From JAJFFW01 sp038534195 (lineage in GTDB: Bacteria; Pseudomonadota; Alphaproteobacteria; Caulobacterales; Parvularculaceae), in NCBI GenBank assembly GCA_038534195.1, contig JBCAXE010000057.1, positions 1-16,097 of the forward strand: a DNA stretch of 16,097 nt. Direction: 5' to 3'. This document shows, piece after piece, positions 7,950 to 15,072 of the stretch. The translations under genes and the position numbers were made by a program. The number at the start of each line of letters is the position of its first letter. The first letter of the stretch is position 1. The notes beneath the pieces are model-generated. The model made no database searches and was not told where the DNA came from. It saw nothing but the letters and a program-made list of their open reading frames with translations.

Positions 7950-9746
7950 TTAATTTGAGGCGGCGCCGTCAGTTGGATTATTCAATTTACGGGCCGTTTC
8001 GCGGGTTACGCCCGGCAGTTGAACGCCGGACGCCGGTTTCTCCAATGCGGCGGCTGCGATCGGTTCCGGGCTCGCCTGTTCAAAGCAGAGATCCACTTCA
8101 CCGATAGGCGTAGCGCCCGCAGAATTCGCCCGCTCGCGGTAACAAGGCAACGAGGCCAGAAATTCCTGCGGTTTATTGAAGGGACCCGCTTCGCGGTAAA
8201 GCTGTGCGGTTGTAACGCCCACATAGCGCCAATGCCATGGCTCGAAGCTGTCCGTTCCCGGAAGATAATTATTGCCCGGAGGATAGGAGAGAATGAACCC
8301 ATATTGATAGGCGTTTTCTTCAAAGCACTGATAGGTGCGGTCGCTTCGGCGCATAAGGCGCCCATTCACGTCAATGTCCGCGGCAAGCCCAAGCTGGTGT
8401 TCCGACATCCCGGCGGGCGTGACGGTGCCGCGCTGGACATTGCGCTGATGCAGCGTATGCTGTGTTTTCCAGGCGCGATATCCAGACCGCAGAGAGATGC
8501 GTTCCTGGGATTCCGATCGGCAAAGCGAGATAAGTTGCGCAAGGCGCGCCGGCATGTTGGCCTCGCGCGCATCGCTTGTATCGGTGTCCGCCGCCAATCG
8601 CACTTTCATTTCGTCGATCGTGTAGTCTTTGCTCACAGGGATTGAATAGTCCGACGCGCGAACAAGGTCGCTCGGCGCATATTCAGGCTCAAGAACGAAT
8701 TGTTGCGAGACGGGCCGATCAATATCATGGCGGCGGTCGCGTTCACGGTTGACGGCGTACCGCTGGGTTCCGAACGCGTCTCGGAAGAGCCCGTTCATGT
8801 GTTCGAATAGCGCTTGCGCTTCCGTAGTCCGGCCTTGCTGCTGGTAGATGTTGACCAGCAATTTTATGTAGAGGCTCAAATCCGGGTTGTTGGAGCCCTT
8901 TGACTTTTCCTGAGCGTGAAACGCGTCGAGATAAAGTCGCTCCGCATCTTTGAGGCGTCCCATTTGCGTATAGACGGGACCCAGGATGAGCGTGATTTGA
9001 ACCGTATCTTGATGGTCGTCGCCGAGCAGCTTGCGCCGGATCTCGTAAGCAGAGGAAAGAAGACCAGCCGCGGCGTAGCGGCCGTTCTCACGCATGGCGA
9101 AGAAAGCGCCGAGTTCGGCCAGCTTTCGCGACGTCGCCAACTGCTGGTCAACGCCGCCGTCAAATTTTTCCGGGCTTCCGGTTGGCTTTAAAACTTCCGC
9201 GAAAACGTCCGCTGCTCTTTCAATACGTTCGGCATAAAACGCTTCTGTGGATCCCTCGACTTCGTTTTCCGAACGCGCCGCTTCATCGCCTGAGAAATTC
9301 AGGAAGATGGAGTAGATGCCGACAGCGTCGCTCAGGTTTCCGGAAGAGAGATACGCGCGCGCGAGCTCATCTTCCATGCCGGCGCGTTGGCGGGCGTTGA
9401 TCTTCTTCGACCAGTCGGACGCGAGCGCCTGTTCATAGAGCTGCGCGCCTCTGTCGAACCGGCTCGACGCCAATTGGGCGGCGGCTACTTTCGCTTTCAG
9501 CGGGGCCAGCGTTTCGGCTGCGACGCCGTCCGCATCATGAAGTTTAAGTGCGCGTTCGCCATGGGCGGCGGCTCGGCGCGGCGCATCGAACGCCAATAAC
9601 GTCAAAAAGCGGTGTTGAGCGGCTTCAGCGTCGGTTCTGACGCTGACGTTGAAACCCGCCGCATATACGCCAGCGAGCACTAGAAAAGCGCCCGCGAATA
9701 GGACCTGGGGTCTACCCAGGTTTGCCGTCAGATTTCCCCTAAGCAC
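7950..9746 (-). CDS. membrane-anchored TPR protein with VanY-type D-alanyl-D-alanine carboxypeptidase domain (peptidase M15B)
   Basis: This 598-aa protein starts with one hydrophobic segment (about 13-31) that should anchor it in the inner membrane with the rest in the periplasm. Residues about 55-325 are helical repeats. The clearest (about 235-320) are kinesin-light-chain-like TPRs with G-D-D-H, then G-R-L-K-D-A-E-R-L-Y and G-R-T-T-E-A. The C-terminal domain (about 400-520) is VanY-like: S-G-Y-R, then S448-x-H450-x-x-G-x-A-x-D457 and E502-P-W-H505, which supply the zinc ligands and catalytic Glu of the M15 family. The expected role is trimming D-Ala from peptidoglycan peptides. VanY proteins are usually about half this length, so the TPR extension is notable. 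Four Cys (409, 474, 535, 554) could form disulfides. The start is GTG at 9746, because a TAA lies two codons upstream; its SD-like AAGG is very close. It heads an apparent operon with the PopA-like gene. Confidence 0.88.
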   Translation of the reverse strand: MLRGNLTANLGRPQVLFAGAFLVLAGVYAAGFNVSVRTDAEAAQHRFLTLLAFDAPRRAAAHGERALKLHDADGVAAETLAPLKAKVAAAQLASSRFDRGAQLYEQALASDWSKKINARQRAGMEDELARAYLSSGNLSDAVGIYSIFLNFSGDEAARSENEVEGSTEAFYAERIERAADVFAEVLKPTGSPEKFDGGVDQQLATSRKLAELGAFFAMRENGRYAAAGLLSSAYEIRRKLLGDDHQDTVQITLILGPVYTQMGRLKDAERLYLDAFHAQEKSKGSNNPDLSLYIKLLVNIYQQQGRTTEAQALFEHMNGLFRDAFGTQRYAVNRERDRRHDIDRPVSQQFVLEPEYAPSDLVRASDYSIPVSKDYTIDEMKVRLAADTDTSDAREANMPARLAQLISLCRSESQERISLRSGYRAWKTQHTLHQRNVQRGTVTPAGMSEHQLGLAADIDVNGRLMRRSDRTYQCFEENAYQYGFILSYPPGNNYLPGTDSFEPWHWRYVGVTTAQLYREAGPFNKPQEFLASLPCYRERANSAGATPIGEVDLCFEQASPEPIAAAALEKPASGVQLPGVTRETARKLNNPTDGAASN

Positions 9747-9893
9747 GCCTTACCCAATTCACGTTTGTCGAACCCTTCATCCTTTTAGCATTATCTCCCG
9801 TTTCAATCGAGTGCCGGTTCATTTTTTACGCCAAAATCCCGATGCGGGTGGCCTTTGCGCACGGGCTTGATTATGTGGCGTGACGAAACCCGC

Positions 9894-9900
9894 GAGGAGA
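9894..9900 (+). promoter_or_regulatory. ribosome-binding site that sets the histidine phosphatase start
   Basis: GAGGAGA lies six bases before the ATG at 9907, a near-ideal Shine-Dalgarno spacing. It rules against the longer in-frame GTG start at 9880, which has no such site. The rest of the 160-base divergent gap (9747-9906) must hold promoters for both directions, but I see no convincing -35/-10 pair. Confidence 0.75.
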
Positions 9901-9906
9901 TTGAAG

Positions 9907-10650
9907 ATGGAAGGGTCAGGTCGACGGCGCGTTTACCTAATGCGCCATGGACATGTGGATTATTTCGATCCGGACCTCACCGATCCGCGGGCGGTCCCGT
10001 TGACGGACAAAGGAAAAGATCAGGCCCGCGCTGCAGCGCAGGCGCTTCATTCCGTGACATTCGACGCGGCGATTTGCTCCGGTTTACCCCGTACGCGCGA
10101 AACGGCGGAAATCGTTCTGGCGGAGCACGAAAATGCGCCCGCCGTCCAGGAAGAATTCGGTCTTGAAGAGCTGAAAAGCGGCTGGATCAAAGCGAACACC
10201 CGCGAAGAATTGGCCGCGCGCCTCGCTTTTTGTTTCGATGACGCTGATTCGGCGTCGGCGCGCTTTCTGCCCGACGGCGAGACGTTTGTCTCAGCGGAAG
10301 AGCGCGTAACACGGGCGTTCACCGATATCGTCCTCAACCAGAACTGGCGCCGGGCGCTGGTTGTGGCCCATGAGGGCGTTAATCGCATTCTCCTCGGATG
10401 GGCGTGCGGCGGCGGTCTCAAAACCGTCAGCGCTTTCGAACAGGACCTTTGTTGCGTAAATGTGATCGACCTCGATGTGACGCCGAAACCGGGCGGCGAG
10501 GGGCTCCAGATTGAGCGCGCGGTCCTTAAGGCGATCAACGTCACCCCTTATGATTACTTGAAAAGCGGCCTGCCGCGCACGAGCCTGGAACACCTTTTTG
10601 ACGTTGATTTTGGCGGCGCGCGCCCCGCCGCCGGCGCAGCCGAGGGCTAA
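9907..10650 (+). CDS. histidine phosphatase family protein (phosphoglycerate mutase-like)
   Basis: This 247-aa cytoplasmic protein has the branch-1 histidine phosphatase signature. V-Y-L-M-R-H-G lies near the N-terminus, with His14 as the expected phosphate acceptor. S-G-L-P-R-T-R-E-T-A follows (phosphate-pocket Arg62, with Arg64 nearby), then an acidic E-E-L-K segment (87-90) and V-A-H-E-G with the second catalytic His155. Members remove phosphate from sugars, nucleotides, cofactor precursors or proteins, and the sequence does not tell which. A Pro/Gly/Ala-rich tail closes the protein. It diverges from the VanY gene and is followed 73 bases later by an unrecognised membrane protein on the same strand. 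It may share a transcript with that gene, although a palindrome lies between them. Confidence 0.9.
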   Translation: MEGSGRRRVYLMRHGHVDYFDPDLTDPRAVPLTDKGKDQARAAAQALHSVTFDAAICSGLPRTRETAEIVLAEHENAPAVQEEFGLEELKSGWIKANTREELAARLAFCFDDADSASARFLPDGETFVSAEERVTRAFTDIVLNQNWRRALVVAHEGVNRILLGWACGGGLKTVSAFEQDLCCVNVIDLDVTPKPGGEGLQIERAVLKAINVTPYDYLKSGLPRTSLEHLFDVDFGGARPAAGAAEG

Positions 10651-10667
10651 ACTTTCCGGTATCGCGT

Positions 10668-10680
10668 GCCTTTAAAAGGC
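10668..10680. repeat. short perfect palindrome before the unknown membrane protein gene
   Basis: GCCTTTAAAAGGC is a 6-bp inverted repeat around one central base, 17 bases after the histidine phosphatase stop and 43 bases before the next ATG. A hairpin with a one-base loop is sterically poor, so a DNA-binding site is likelier than a terminator. A TTAA inside it (10672-10675) and another at 10682-10685 are 6 bases apart. Confidence 0.4.
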
Positions 10681-10723
10681 GTTAATGTCGGTCCGTGGGA
10701 ATTGTTAGTCAGGGGATGGCCGC

Positions 10724-11599
10724 ATGCCTTATGGATTGAAGCAGGGGATTAAGACACCCGGAGAGTTTGGTATTTCGGATTATGCGGGTCTTTCGCTCGC
10801 GGGTGCGGCGGGGATCGTTGCGGCGCTCGTGACCGATTACCAACAGTCGGGTGAGGCGGCCGCAATCTACACATTAAACCAATGGGTCGTCAGCCTCGGC
10901 TCGATGCTCGGCTTCGGCGACATCCCGCTTTATGTGGTCGCGCTCGGTATCATCGCCGCAGGCGCCGCGTCGATTTTCTATTTCCAACCCATCACGCGTC
11001 AGGGCGCGTTCGCGCAAGGCTTTGGCTTACTTGCCGTCCTTATGACCGCTGTGCCGGCTGACCTCGCAGGGGGCATCGAAGCCATGCGAGACGACTTGCC
11101 TGGTCTGGAAGCGATTTCCTCGTCGACAGAAGCCTCCATCGCCAATCCCGCCAATAGCGTCGTCGGCGGCATTGTCCCCGCGACGTTCACGCAAGGCGAA
11201 GCGCGGGTTTTTGCCGCTCAAGCGCGCAGCGCCGCCAAGTACGACGTCGTCTTGAACATCAATTTCGAGGGCGGCATCCCGAATGACATCGACTCGCTGA
11301 TCCGCCGCGGCGCCATTCGCGGCCGGCTGCATAACGCCGACACCAACCAGACCTATAATCTGTTCCGGTCGGCAGGCGGTCAGGTCAGCCGTCGCGGCGA
11401 CACGCTGATCATTCGTGCAGGCGTCCCGGCGCGCTCTGAAACCGCTACCCTTTGGGTGCGCGTCGAGTGTTCCAACAACCGGATTGAGCAGCAATCGGCG
11501 GTAGCGACCCTGGGCGAGCGCCTCGAATGGTCGATCAACCTGCAGCCATCTTCGGTGCCGCTTTTCATCCAACGCCTGAACCAATCCTATTGGTTCTGA
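10724..11599 (+). CDS. hypothetical membrane protein: three N-terminal helices and a soluble C-terminal domain
   Basis: I do not recognise this 291-aa protein. The ATG is preceded by AGGGGA (10711-10716) at a 7-base spacing, which supports the start; a nearer ATG at 10716 is in another frame. Three hydrophobic stretches (about 21-38, 68-87, 96-115) suggest membrane segments. A Gly/Ser/Asn-rich linker (about 125-160) joins them to a C-terminal domain of about 125 residues. That domain alternates short hydrophobic strands with charged turns (for example Y-D-V-V-L-N-I-N-F, T-L-I-I-R-A-G-V, T-L-W-V-R-V-E-C), suggesting a beta-sandwich. The protein ends Q-S-Y-W-F. No catalytic motif is visible. 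Codon use is like the neighbours, so I see no sign of recent transfer. Some role at the envelope is the most that can be inferred. Confidence 0.8.
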   Translation: MPYGLKQGIKTPGEFGISDYAGLSLAGAAGIVAALVTDYQQSGEAAAIYTLNQWVVSLGSMLGFGDIPLYVVALGIIAAGAASIFYFQPITRQGAFAQGFGLLAVLMTAVPADLAGGIEAMRDDLPGLEAISSSTEASIANPANSVVGGIVPATFTQGEARVFAAQARSAAKYDVVLNINFEGGIPNDIDSLIRRGAIRGRLHNADTNQTYNLFRSAGGQVSRRGDTLIIRAGVPARSETATLWVRVECSNNRIEQQSAVATLGERLEWSINLQPSSVPLFIQRLNQSYWF

Positions 11600-11633
11600 G
11601 GATCGGGGCGCGGCGCCTGACGGCCCCTAATCC
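11600..11633 (+). terminator. GC-rich dyad just after the membrane protein stop; weak terminator candidate
   Basis: GGGGC (11605-11609) pairs with GCCCC (11623-11627), flanked by GGAT (11600-11603) and ATCC (11630-11633). This gives a bulged stem directly after the TGA. No T-run follows, so termination here is a guess from position and structure. Confidence 0.3.
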
Positions 11634-11694
11634 GCATGCAGAATGAACACAGTTTCCGTTCTCTGGGCGCAACTCCCTGATAATAGGTGCGCGT

Positions 11695-11721
11695 AAAGCG
11701 CGACCGAACAAGCAGCGCTTT
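11695..11721. repeat. inverted repeat in the 11600-11864 gap
   Basis: AAAGCGC (11695-11701) is perfectly complementary to GCGCTTT (11715-11721) across 13 bases. It lies between two convergent transcription units (membrane protein and tRNA-Ser). The gap has no convincing protein gene; a 60-codon minus-strand frame here lacks a clear ribosome-binding site. The function is unknown. Confidence 0.35.
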
Positions 11722-11774
11722 GGTTTCAGCCGCGAAGCCACCGGTTAGAATATTTGACGATAAAAGCACGGGAT

Positions 11775-11793
11775 TTGGGCTCGTGGAGCCCGA
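11775..11793 (-). terminator. hairpin downstream of tRNA-Ser; possible transcript end
   Basis: GGGCTC (11777-11782) and GAGCCC (11786-11791) form a tight GC stem around a 3-base loop. One wobble pair and one A-T pair extend it. On the tRNA strand it lies about 72 bases beyond the encoded CCA and is followed by AAATCCCGTGCTTTTAT rather than an immediate T-run. It could mark the 3' end of the tRNA precursor, but it is not a classical terminator. Confidence 0.35.
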
Positions 11794-11864
11794 AGCGCCA
11801 AAGATCGCGACTAAGCATCTCCTATGAGGGCGTTCAATCCTGGCAATGGCGAGATATTGGAAGC

Positions 11865-11957
11865 TGGCGGACAGGAAGGGATTCGAACCCTCGAGACGGC
11901 TACAAACCGCCTACTCCCTTAGCAGGGGAGCGCCTTCGACCACTCGGCCACCTGTCC
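11865..11957 (-). tRNA. tRNA-Ser (anticodon GCU), CCA encoded
   Basis: The minus strand folds into a complete serine tRNA. The 7-bp acceptor stem is GGACAGG with CCTGTCC, and the D stem is GCC/GGC. The anticodon stem is CTCCC/GGGAG around loop CTGCTAA. A long class II variable arm with a 5-bp stem follows, then the T arm with TTCGAAT. The anticodon GCT is at 11921-11923 and reads AGC/AGU. Discriminator G (11868) is followed by CCA in the DNA (11865-11867). It lies 70 bases after the lytic transglycosylase stop on the same strand. TTGCAA and a poor -10 (CATTTT), 17 bases apart, sit in that gap, as does a 4-bp CGCG stem (12017-12027) with a nearby T-run on the minus strand, so both a private promoter and a terminator for the upstream gene are possible but weak. 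Confidence 0.96.
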
Positions 11958-12027
11958 ACCGTCGAAAATGTCGGCATTTCGGGGCATTTGCAAGGGCGGT
12001 TCGGAAAAATAGACGACGCGGGGCGCG

Positions 12028-14907
12028 CTACTCGCAAGCCGGGCCGTCGCCTCTGAGTTCGGCGAGCATCCCGGCGTTGAGATCGGTGGCCTTGGCGTCT
12101 TCCTTCTCTGTGCGCGCAATGTAACCGCGATAGGTTTCGCACGCAGCGGCGTCGACAGCTGACGCGTCGGAAGCGGCAGCGTCAATTTGGTTGCCCGCGG
12201 AAATGCTCTCGCGCTGAAGGGCGTTCAGATCCTGCGCGGAGACAGGTGACAGTTCAACCGTTTTGGACTCTGGTCGGTTCTTCGCAGCATCTGTTGTGGC
12301 CGCCTTGGGGGTCGACGACTTCTCCCGGTTCGCCGCTTCCGTTTGAAGTTTGCGGGCGAGGGCGTCCAGCTCCTCGCGCGTCAGAGCCCGCGCCGCCGGC
12401 GGCGCGTTGTTTGTTGAGAGCTCCCCGCTTGTTGACGGCTCAATTGTTGTTGGCGGTTCTGGCGTGGCGGCTGGCTGCGTCGGCGATGCTCGCGGCGATT
12501 CTGGCGCACTGGTGATTTGTGCGCCGGGCTCTGGCCGCGATGTTTCTTGCGGGGCTTGATCCTGTTCAACCGCGACCGGCGGCGTTGCTTCTGAAGCGAG
12601 GCGCGCCGGCGTTTCGTCGTGTGTTGGCGCGGGCGGCTTGGCGTCAGCTTGTGGAGCTGGCTCGCTCGTTGACGGGGAGGCCGGTTGCGGCGCTGATTGC
12701 ACTGGCGCCGGCGCGTTTGGCTTTAACTGAACATCGGGCGCTGTCAGGGGCGCAGCGCTCAGTTCAACCGTTTTCGCAAAGTTCACTGTGCGCGGCGGCA
12801 CCGGCGCGAGCCCGCCGGCGTATCGCACCGCCGGCACAACGCCTGCGCGTCCGCGCTTGCCGCCCCGCTCCAGATCGGCGGATAGCTTGCCGGGAATTGG
12901 TCCGCCCTTCACGCGGCCGCGGTAGACTTGCGTGTTCTCAAGAACCCGTTGGACGTAGTTGCGAGTCTCTGTGAACGGAATGGACTCAGCCCAGTCGATG
13001 GGGTCGATATCCGCCGAACGCGGATCACCATAACTCTCGACCCACTGCGTTACGCGATGAGGACCGGCATTGTAAGCGGCGAACGTCATCACGTAGGAGC
13101 CGTTATATTTCTCAAACAGATGCGACAGATGCGCAGAGCCGATCGTCATATTGTAGATCGGGTCGTCAAGAAGCGCCGAGCGTGAATAGCGCAATCCTTC
13201 CTTCCGCGCGGTCAGTTGCGCCGTTGACGGAATAAGTTGCATGAGGCCGCGGGCGCCGGCGCGCGAATAGGCGCGCGGATTGAATTCCGATTCCTGGCGC
13301 GACAGTCCGAGAATAACCTCTTGCGGCGCAAAGCGCGTCGCTTCCTCGGGAACATAAACGAGCGGGTAGGAGACTTCAGGCGCGAATGCCCCGCGCCGCA
13401 CGGAGACCTTGCCGGCGCGTACGGTGATATGCGGCGCGCCGCGCGCATTCGTGATGTCCGCAAGCGCCAGATATTCGCCGCGCGTCTCCAACTGATCGTC
13501 CACATGGTACGCGAAGACAAGAAAAGCCTGGTCGTCGTCAAGCTCCGACAACATGCGTAAGGCGGCGACTGTCGGCCTGGCGGTAAAGCGCGCGCTTTCG
13601 TCCGGGCTTGGTCCAGGCGACGCCTCGAAGGTGCGCGCCGCGGCGTCGCCGCCAAGTTTCTCCGCTGCAAGCTGGCCATAGAACGTATAAAGATGACGCG
13701 CCGCGCGTTCATAATAGGGCGCGGTGTCTTCGTTGCGGGCCTCAAAGGTGCGTCCCAGCCAGTAATAGGCGCGCGCCACCGAAATCGGCGCGGAGACATT
13801 CGCCGCCAACGCCTTGAAATGGGTTTCGGCCCGATCAGGGGCGCCGAGATAACGCAGCGCCAGCCACCCCGCATAGAATTCTGCTTCAGAAAAATCCGTA
13901 CCCGGCGCCAACCCATGCTCGGCCGCCATGGCGTAGGCGTCGTCGAAGCGGCGTTCCTTGATCGCCCAACGCACGAGCAGGCGACGTTCATACCACCAGC
14001 GCGACGGGTTGCGCAGCGCCTCGGGCGTTGTCGGCGCCTGGCGGGCGATGGAGACCGCGCGCGGTTCCTCCCCGCTGCGGCGGAAATAACGCACCGCGGC
14101 CAGCATCACGCCCGGGTCGCTCCGGTCCGCGTTATTCAGCCGGTCAAAGAGTTGCGGGCCGTTCTTGGCGCCGAGCAACAAAGCGGCGCGCGCTTCTGCC
14201 TTACGGCGTTCAGAGGAGGTGAGGCGCGGAATAATGCGACGGGCGTTCGTCACCTGGCGTTTCCAGAGCAAATGATCAACGCGCGCCGCATGGTCTTCCG
14301 GCTTCAACCGCGAGGCGTAAGCAGAAAGGATGCGCCGTTCGTCCCTCAGCGGAAAGGTGTGATTAACCCAGGCGTCGCGTAGGTGAATTTCACCAGCCTG
14401 TTGCTCGCCTTTCGAAAAGAGCGCCCTCGCGAGCTGTAACTTACCATGGCCGCCGACGGGGTCGCGCGTGTCGTAAAAGTCGAGGATCAGCTTCGTCGGC
14501 GTCGTATTCTTCAGCTTCTTTTCAAGCAAAGTCTGAATGCGCGACGTCGCGGGCCAGTCCTGATGGAGATCGAGGAAGCGGTCAGCTTCGGCCAGATCGA
14601 CGCTCGGATCGTCGGCGTAATAATATAGCCACTGGCCGAGGCTCTTGGCGATCGGATCATTAATGCGGCCGGCGGTCGCTTTGGCGATCGAAAAATCGCG
14701 GCGCTTTAAGGCGCTGACAATGACGTCGAGGCGGGCGTGGTCCGCGACGTTCACATATTTCGGGCCGGGCGCCGGCGGCTTGAGGCGCGGCTCCACATAA
14801 GCCGCAGCGGGCGCCGCCATCATCGGCGCCGCGGCGATTATCGCCGCGAGCATTAACCGGACACCCGATAAGCGGACACCATGACGGATCGCCGTTGAAA
14901 TCCCCAT
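12028..14907 (-). CDS. Slt-type soluble lytic murein transglycosylase with long Pro-rich C-terminal extension
   Basis: This exported enzyme should cleave glycan strands of peptidoglycan to form 1,6-anhydro ends. With the ATG at 14907 it has 959 aa. Residues 1-36 look like a signal peptide ending A-A-P-A-A-A. About 50-470 is an alpha-superhelical TPR-like region as in Slt70. The transglycosylase domain (about 525-665) has catalytic Glu539 in S-R-Q-E-S-E-F-N, then G-L-M-Q (554-557) and A-A-Y-N-A-G-P (610-616). E. coli Slt70 ends soon after this domain. Here about 290 more residues follow: a Pro/Ala/Ser/Thr/Glu linker (677-837), a helical stretch (840-857) and a small C-terminal segment with the only two cysteines, 923 and 958. 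K-T-V-E-L-S occurs twice, at 712-717 and 882-887. ATGs at 14946 and 14943 would give an overlong signal peptide, so I prefer 14907, although no candidate has a strong ribosome-binding site. Confidence 0.93.
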   Translation of the reverse strand: MGISTAIRHGVRLSGVRLMLAAIIAAAPMMAAPAAAYVEPRLKPPAPGPKYVNVADHARLDVIVSALKRRDFSIAKATAGRINDPIAKSLGQWLYYYADDPSVDLAEADRFLDLHQDWPATSRIQTLLEKKLKNTTPTKLILDFYDTRDPVGGHGKLQLARALFSKGEQQAGEIHLRDAWVNHTFPLRDERRILSAYASRLKPEDHAARVDHLLWKRQVTNARRIIPRLTSSERRKAEARAALLLGAKNGPQLFDRLNNADRSDPGVMLAAVRYFRRSGEEPRAVSIARQAPTTPEALRNPSRWWYERRLLVRWAIKERRFDDAYAMAAEHGLAPGTDFSEAEFYAGWLALRYLGAPDRAETHFKALAANVSAPISVARAYYWLGRTFEARNEDTAPYYERAARHLYTFYGQLAAEKLGGDAAARTFEASPGPSPDESARFTARPTVAALRMLSELDDDQAFLVFAYHVDDQLETRGEYLALADITNARGAPHITVRAGKVSVRRGAFAPEVSYPLVYVPEEATRFAPQEVILGLSRQESEFNPRAYSRAGARGLMQLIPSTAQLTARKEGLRYSRSALLDDPIYNMTIGSAHLSHLFEKYNGSYVMTFAAYNAGPHRVTQWVESYGDPRSADIDPIDWAESIPFTETRNYVQRVLENTQVYRGRVKGGPIPGKLSADLERGGKRGRAGVVPAVRYAGGLAPVPPRTVNFAKTVELSAAPLTAPDVQLKPNAPAPVQSAPQPASPSTSEPAPQADAKPPAPTHDETPARLASEATPPVAVEQDQAPQETSRPEPGAQITSAPESPRASPTQPAATPEPPTTIEPSTSGELSTNNAPPAARALTREELDALARKLQTEAANREKSSTPKAATTDAAKNRPESKTVELSPVSAQDLNALQRESISAGNQIDAAASDASAVDAAACETYRGYIARTEKEDAKATDLNAGMLAELRGDGPACE
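12250..12264 (-). repeat. 15-base direct repeat, copy near the C-terminal end of the transglycosylase gene
   Basis: CAGTTCAACCGTTTT here is identical to the bases at 12760-12774. Both copies are in the same frame and encode the core of the repeated K-T-V-E-L-S motif. Together they bracket most of the Pro-rich linker, which suggests an internal duplication or selection on the peptide. Confidence 0.7.
12760..12774 (-). repeat. 15-base direct repeat, copy at the start of the Pro-rich linker
   Basis: Identical to 12250-12264. It encodes the first K-T-V-E-L-S, just after the transglycosylase domain. Confidence 0.7.
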
Positions 14908-14951
14908 AAACTCTACGAACCCCGCAACTCGTTCACGCAACATCATCTCAG

Positions 14952-14997
14952 CAAAATGCTAACGCATTTTGATCAAAGACCAAATGCACACTTTGGT
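14952..14997. promoter_or_regulatory. cluster of three dyads between slt and dapA; candidate operator/promoter region
   Basis: The divergent gap holds three adjacent or overlapping symmetric elements. They are CAAAATGC/GCATTTTG (14952-14959 and 14964-14971, 4-base loop), the 10-base palindrome TTTGATCAAA (14968-14977) and ACCAAA/TTTGGT (14979-14984 and 14992-14997). They lie upstream of both genes, 76 to 121 bases before the dapA ATG and next to the slt start. AT-rich dyads in such a place suggest regulator binding. I cannot name the regulator, and no strong sigma-70 promoter pair is visible. Confidence 0.4.
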
Positions 14998-15072
14998 TAA
15001 CGAAGCCCCCAAAACCCTTGCCGGGCGGGGCGGGGGCCGCTATCGACGAGCAAAATAAAGGTTTTGGCAATA

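Noticed and set aside
7394..8107. Plus-strand open frame of 237 codons opposite the PopA-like and VanY genes
   Set aside because: It is very rich in Arg, Ser and Ala, has no motifs, and spans the ends of two better-supported minus-strand genes.
10672..10685. CtrA-type binding site (TTAA-N7-TTAA)
   Set aside because: The two TTAA half-sites are 6, not 7, bases apart, and a single near-match in a short gap is weak evidence.
11587..11769. 60-codon minus-strand gene in the gap near tRNA-Ser
   Set aside because: There is no convincing ribosome-binding site, and the frame overlaps the 3' end of the convergent gene and the hairpins; it resembles no known protein.
11865..11957. tRNA-Ser as an integration site for a mobile element
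   Set aside because: There is no integrase, no repeated tRNA 3' fragment in the window, and ordinary chromosomal genes on both sides.
13693..14382. Plus-strand open frame of 229 codons opposite the transglycosylase gene
   Set aside because: It is antisense to the superhelical domain of a clear Slt protein, with no recognisable features.
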